Assembly (NCBI GenBank): GCA_016219235.1
Contig: JACRBO010000214.1
Coordinates: 1-8,850, forward strand
Length of the DNA stretch: 8,850 nt
Origin: Chloroflexota bacterium
GTDB lineage: Bacteria; Chloroflexota; Anaerolineae; Fen-1058
Reading direction: 5' to 3'
This document shows positions 6,094 through 8,850 of the stretch, piece by piece (position 1 is the stretch's first letter; every line of letters starts with the position of its first letter). The notes under the pieces were generated by a model, which saw only the letters and a program-made list of their open reading frames with translations, was not told the origin of the DNA and did no database searches. The position numbers and the translations under genes were made by a program.

Positions 6094-6205
6094 GCGTAGT
6101 GCGTGTTGCGTATTGCGTGTTGTGTCACTCGTCACTCATCACTCGTCATTCGTCATTTGTCATTTGTCATTGTTCATTGATCATTGTTCATTGATCATTA
6201 CTCAC
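6094..6205. repeat. Sixteen-unit heptamer array between fusion protein and ATPase genes
   Basis: The gap reads as consecutive 7-bp units on the plus strand: GCGTAGT, GCGTGTT, GCGTATT, GCGTGTT, GTGTCAC, TCGTCAC, TCATCAC, TCGTCAT (twice), TTGTCAT (twice), TGTTCAT, TGATCAT, TGTTCAT, TGATCAT, TACTCAC. The sequence drifts gradually while the 7-bp phase holds. The array overlaps the fusion protein stop (6198-6200) and its last two codons, and ends 16 bp before the ATPase ATG. Bases 6125-6145 recur exactly at 3934-3954. Confidence 0.88.
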
Positions 6206-7550
6206 TCACCACCCGCTCGCCTTCGTGCAGGCCATCCAGCACTTCGACGAATGAATCGCCGCGCAGGCCGATCGTGATGATGCGCTGTTCGACCTGCTGA
6301 CCGTTCCACACCTTGATTTGCGCGGTGCCATCCGATCGGACCCGCACCAGTTCGCGCGGAAGCCGCACCACATCCGATCGGGTGGCGACGACGATCGAGG
6401 CATCGACGGTCATGCCCGCGATCAAGTCCGGCGGCAACTGATCGATGCTGATGTAGATCGGATATAACAATCGATCGCCAGTGATGCGCTGCGGGATGAT
6501 GCGGGCGACGCGGCCCGTGGCCGTAGCATCGGGTTTGGCGTCGAAGAACAGGTTCACCAGTTCGTCCAGTTTGACGGAGGCCATATCCTCTTCGATCACG
6601 GTCGATTCCACTTCGACGGCGCGCGGATCGGCGATGACGATGAGCGGCGCGTGCGCGGCGACGGCTTCCCCCGGATGGGCCTGGACCTCCAGAACGACGC
6701 CATCGAACGGTGCGGTGATCGTCGCACGGGCCAATTGCTGTCGAGCGTTCTCAACATCCAGACGCGCCTGTTCCATGTGCGCCTGCGCCTGCAATACCGT
6801 GGCGGACTTCGGCGAAGCGAGATTGTCCAGGTCAGCCCGGCCGCTCGTCAACTGCGCCAACGCCGATTGCAGGCCGCTGTCGTTGATGCCGGCCGTGTTG
6901 ATGTTGCACTGCGCCTTGGCCAGATTGTAGGCGGCCAGGGCATTGTCCAGAGCGTCTTTGCGAATGGTGTAGATGGCGTAGTTCTTCGCCTTCCAATCAT
7001 TAGCGACGCTGTCGTACGCGGCCTGCACGCGGGCCAGTTCGTCCGAAGCATTGTTGAATTCTGCGCAGTTCACGGCGATCTGTGTTTCGCGCTGATCGAA
7101 CTGCTGTTTGGCCGCTTGATAGGCCGCATACGCGCTGTTGACGGCGGCCTGCGCGGCGGTGATCGCTCGCGCATCGGGCTGAATCGTCGCGCTGTACGCG
7201 GCCTGTTGTTTGAGATAAGTCTGCTCCGCCTGAGCAACTTGCAACTCAAGGCTGGCGGTGTCGAGCGCGGCCAACACCTGGCCGGCCTTAACCGCATCAC
7301 CGGGGCGAACACTCAATTGGCTCAGGCGTCCGCTGACGCCCATGTCCAACGTCACTTCGCGTGTGCCGATGAGCTTGCCGGGCGCGGTCACGGATTTCTC
7401 CACATCGCCGCGCGCCGCGGCCACGGTTTGCGGCGCCGCCTTAAGCGACGGGTCGGGGGCCGCCTGTGTGCTTAGAAAACCCAGATACCCGATGCCGCCG
7501 ATCAAAGCGATGAGCAGCACAATACCGAGAGGAATGAGTAAACGTTTCAT
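6198..7550 (-). CDS. Membrane fusion protein of the ABC exporter (HlyD/MacA/YknX type)
   Basis: 450 residues. An N-terminal membrane anchor (about 4-26) has no lipobox cysteine. The first lipoyl half is VSGRLSQLSVRPGDAVKAGQ (72-91). A long helical hairpin (about 97-275) is rich in Ala, Gln and Lys. The second lipoyl half is ITAPFDGVVLEVQAHPGEAV (278-297), and a beta-barrel/membrane-proximal part runs to GERVVSE. Fusion proteins link the permease to the outside; in single-membrane bacteria, such as with YknX, they work without an outer membrane channel. C162 and C215, inside the hairpin, are conserved in the neighbouring paralogue and could form a disulfide. The ATG at 7550 has GGAAG (7563-7559) 8 nt upstream. 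It shares the direction of the ATPase and permease genes that follow. Confidence 0.93.
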   Translation of the reverse strand: MKRLLIPLGIVLLIALIGGIGYLGFLSTQAAPDPSLKAAPQTVAAARGDVEKSVTAPGKLIGTREVTLDMGVSGRLSQLSVRPGDAVKAGQVLAALDTASLELQVAQAEQTYLKQQAAYSATIQPDARAITAAQAAVNSAYAAYQAAKQQFDQRETQIAVNCAEFNNASDELARVQAAYDSVANDWKAKNYAIYTIRKDALDNALAAYNLAKAQCNINTAGINDSGLQSALAQLTSGRADLDNLASPKSATVLQAQAHMEQARLDVENARQQLARATITAPFDGVVLEVQAHPGEAVAAHAPLIVIADPRAVEVESTVIEEDMASVKLDELVNLFFDAKPDATATGRVARIIPQRITGDRLLYPIYISIDQLPPDLIAGMTVDASIVVATRSDVVRLPRELVRVRSDGTAQIKVWNGQQVEQRIITIGLRGDSFVEVLDGLHEGERVVSE

Positions 7551-7567
7551 ATCAGTGACTTCCGATG

Positions 7568-7595
7568 TTTATGGGCTAGTACATCATAATGTGAA
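7568..7595 (-). promoter_or_regulatory. Possible promoter before the second fusion protein gene
   Basis: In the AT-rich part of the gap, the minus strand has TTCACA (7595-7590), 16 nt, then CATAAA (7573-7568). The -35 matches five of six consensus bases, the -10 four of six. It would give a short leader including the GGAAG ribosome site. Weak motif evidence only. Confidence 0.25.
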
Positions 7596-7653
7596 TCAAG
7601 CATTGCATTTGAGCAAATTCTTAAGACTGCTGTGAAATCGCGACTGCTCAACC

Positions 7654-7749
7654 GTCATGCCCGAATGTTTCTGTCGGGCATCCAGACTCACGCTGGGCAG
7701 ATCAAGCCGATTGGCTACTGGATTCCCGCTAAAAGCGTGCGGGAATGAC
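7654..7749. repeat. Nested-palindrome element, type 3 (REPIN-like)
   Basis: A 96-bp inverted pair. The left unit GTCATGCCCGA...TCGGGCATCCAG (7654-7685) and the right unit CTGGATTCCCGC...GCGGGAATGAC (7718-7749) are reverse complements at most positions and are separated by 32 bp. Each forms its own hairpin with an 8-bp stem and 9-nt loop: ATGCCCGA with TCGGGCAT (7657-7681) and ATTCCCGC with GCGGGAAT (7722-7746). Two stem positions differ between the units and both are compensated. It touches the stop codon of the upstream fusion protein gene (7751-7749). Units of this GTCATTCCCGC/GCGGGAAT kind are, from memory, widespread in bacterial intergenic DNA. Confidence 0.82.
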
Positions 7750-8850
7750 TATTGACTGACAACCCGATCGCCTTCCTTCAAGCCCTGAAGGATTTCGACG
7801 TAGACATCGCCGCGCAGGCCCACCGTGATCGAACGCGGTTCGATATGATCGTTCACCCAGACGTTGACCTGCGCGGTGTTATCGGCTTTGGCGCGGACGA
7901 TCGAGCGAGGCAAGCGCAGTACGTTCGATTTGCCCGCAATTGTGATCGCGATGTCTACCGACATATCCGCCGCCAATCCGGCCGGCAGATCGTCGAAGGT
8001 GAGATAGACCGCGTAGGTCGCGGATGAGCCGGACAGACGATCCGGGACGATGCGTTCGACGTGACCGGTGGCGACCAGGTCAGGCTGGGCGTCGAAGAGC
8101 AGCTGCGCCGCTTGCCCGATCTGCACCAGGGGCAGATCCTTTTCGGCCACATACGCTTCAACTGCCAGCGCCTTCGGATCGATCAGCACGACGAGGGCGG
8201 TGTCGGCGTTGATCGCATCGCCCGCCTGATGCTTAACTTCTGTCACGACTCCATCAAACGGCGCAACGAGCGTGGTGTTGGTCAGCTGTTGGCGAGCAAC
8301 TTCGAGCGCCAGCCGCGCCGATTCCAGATCGGCCTGCGCCGAAATGAGGCTGGTTGTTGTTGGCGAAATCAACTTTGAGAGCGTGTTCTGCGCGCCAACC
8401 AGCTGCGCCTGGGCCGACCGCACACTGCTGTCGTCATGGCTGTTGCGAGCGAGGTCACACCGCGCGACCGCCGCTTCGTACGCATTTTGGGCCGATTCCC
8501 AGTCGGCCTTGCGCGCCTGTTTTTCGACTTGAATCCAGCCTCTAAGATCATTCTCGATCGCCTGATAAGCATCGCGCGTGCGACCCACGGCATCAGCGGC
8601 AGCTTGCAGATTGAAGCAGCTCACCGTGACTTGATCCTGATTGGCGGCGTTTTTTTGTTTCGCGGCCTGGTAAGCGGCATTCGCGCTATTTATGGCGGCA
8701 CGGGCTGAGGCGACGGTTGAGGCAGCAGGTTGGAGTGTGTTGCTATAGGTAGCCTGTTGAATCAAGTACGCTTGCCCGGCTTCAGCGACCTGTTGCTCCA
8801 GATCGGCGGTGTCGAGCGCGGCCAGCACGTCGCCAGCCTGGACGATGTCG
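7749..8850 (-). CDS. Second membrane fusion protein, paralogue of its neighbour (N-terminus outside window)
   Basis: 366 C-terminal residues are visible; the frame is open to the right edge (DIVQAGD precedes VLAALDTADLEQQV), so about 80 N-terminal residues with the membrane anchor are missing by comparison with the paralogue at 6198-7550. The end of the first lipoyl half is visible, then a helical hairpin, the second lipoyl half VAPFDGVVTEVKHQAGDAI, and an ending GLKEGDRVVSQ parallel to GLHEGERVVSE. The hairpin cysteines in VTVSCFNLQ and VARCDLARN match those of the paralogue. The two probably arose by tandem duplication and may form mixed adaptor rings or serve different substrates with one motor (inference). 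The stop TAG (7751-7749) touches a palindromic element. Confidence 0.92.
   Translation of the reverse strand, partial: DIVQAGDVLAALDTADLEQQVAEAGQAYLIQQATYSNTLQPAASTVASARAAINSANAAYQAAKQKNAANQDQVTVSCFNLQAAADAVGRTRDAYQAIENDLRGWIQVEKQARKADWESAQNAYEAAVARCDLARNSHDDSSVRSAQAQLVGAQNTLSKLISPTTTSLISAQADLESARLALEVARQQLTNTTLVAPFDGVVTEVKHQAGDAINADTALVVLIDPKALAVEAYVAEKDLPLVQIGQAAQLLFDAQPDLVATGHVERIVPDRLSGSSATYAVYLTFDDLPAGLAADMSVDIAITIAGKSNVLRLPRSIVRAKADNTAQVNVWVNDHIEPRSITVGLRGDVYVEILQGLKEGDRVVSQ

Noticed and set aside
3924..6205. The 7- and 8-bp arrays as a CRISPR array
   Set aside because: Units are contiguous with no spacers, are far shorter than CRISPR repeats, and no cas gene is present.
6651..7475. 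A long plus-strand frame (274 codons) opposite the fusion protein gene
   Set aside because: It lies wholly antisense to a clear lipoyl/hairpin protein; composition is Arg/Gly/Leu-rich with no domain or ribosome site. A shadow of high-GC coding DNA.

Overview
The window is a GC-rich stretch in which every supported gene lies on the minus strand. Gene content and style suggest a Chloroflexota-like bacterium, probably environmental: a MacB/YknYZ-type ABC exporter with membrane-anchored fusion proteins, an AAA-ATPase of the large LuxR/MalT-like regulator type, and intergenic DNA full of short tandem repeats and nested palindromes. This assignment is inference; no rRNA or marker gene is present.

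Layout in transcription order (right to left): (1) a membrane fusion protein (MFP) cut by the right edge, 8850-7749; (2) a second, paralogous MFP, 7550-6198; (3) an ABC ATPase of the LolD/MacB class, 6077-5397; (4) an FtsX/MacB-type permease, 5246-3948; (5) a membrane-anchored beta-rich protein, 3873-3241; (6) a 44-codon remnant of a paralogue of that protein with an in-frame TAG, 3215-3081; (7) a second paralogue whose 3' end is replaced by a palindromic repeat, 3084-2632; (8) a sensor histidine kinase without a response regulator in view, 2556-952; (9) a gap of about 335 bp holding two palindromic elements and a near-consensus promoter; (10) the start of an AAA-ATPase regulator, 616-1, cut by the left edge.

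Genes 1-4 form one export machine: ATPase and permease as the motor, and two extracytoplasmic adaptor paralogues. The anchored proteins 5-7 and the kinase 8 follow in the same direction and may sense or modulate the transporter, but this is inferred from position only.

The most unusual content is in the gaps. Every gap in the transporter cluster holds a repeat that abuts or overlaps the preceding gene's stop codon: a nested-palindrome element (7654-7749), a heptamer array (6094-6205), an inverted octamer array (5267-5405) and a second heptamer array (3924-3951) sharing 21 exact bases with the first. Three unrelated sequence families (678-776; 840-903 with 2682-2744; 7654-7749) share one architecture. 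Each is an inverted pair whose arms are themselves hairpins, with paired changes that keep the small hairpins intact. This resembles REPINs (inverted REP doublets). One copy has cut short a duplicated gene.
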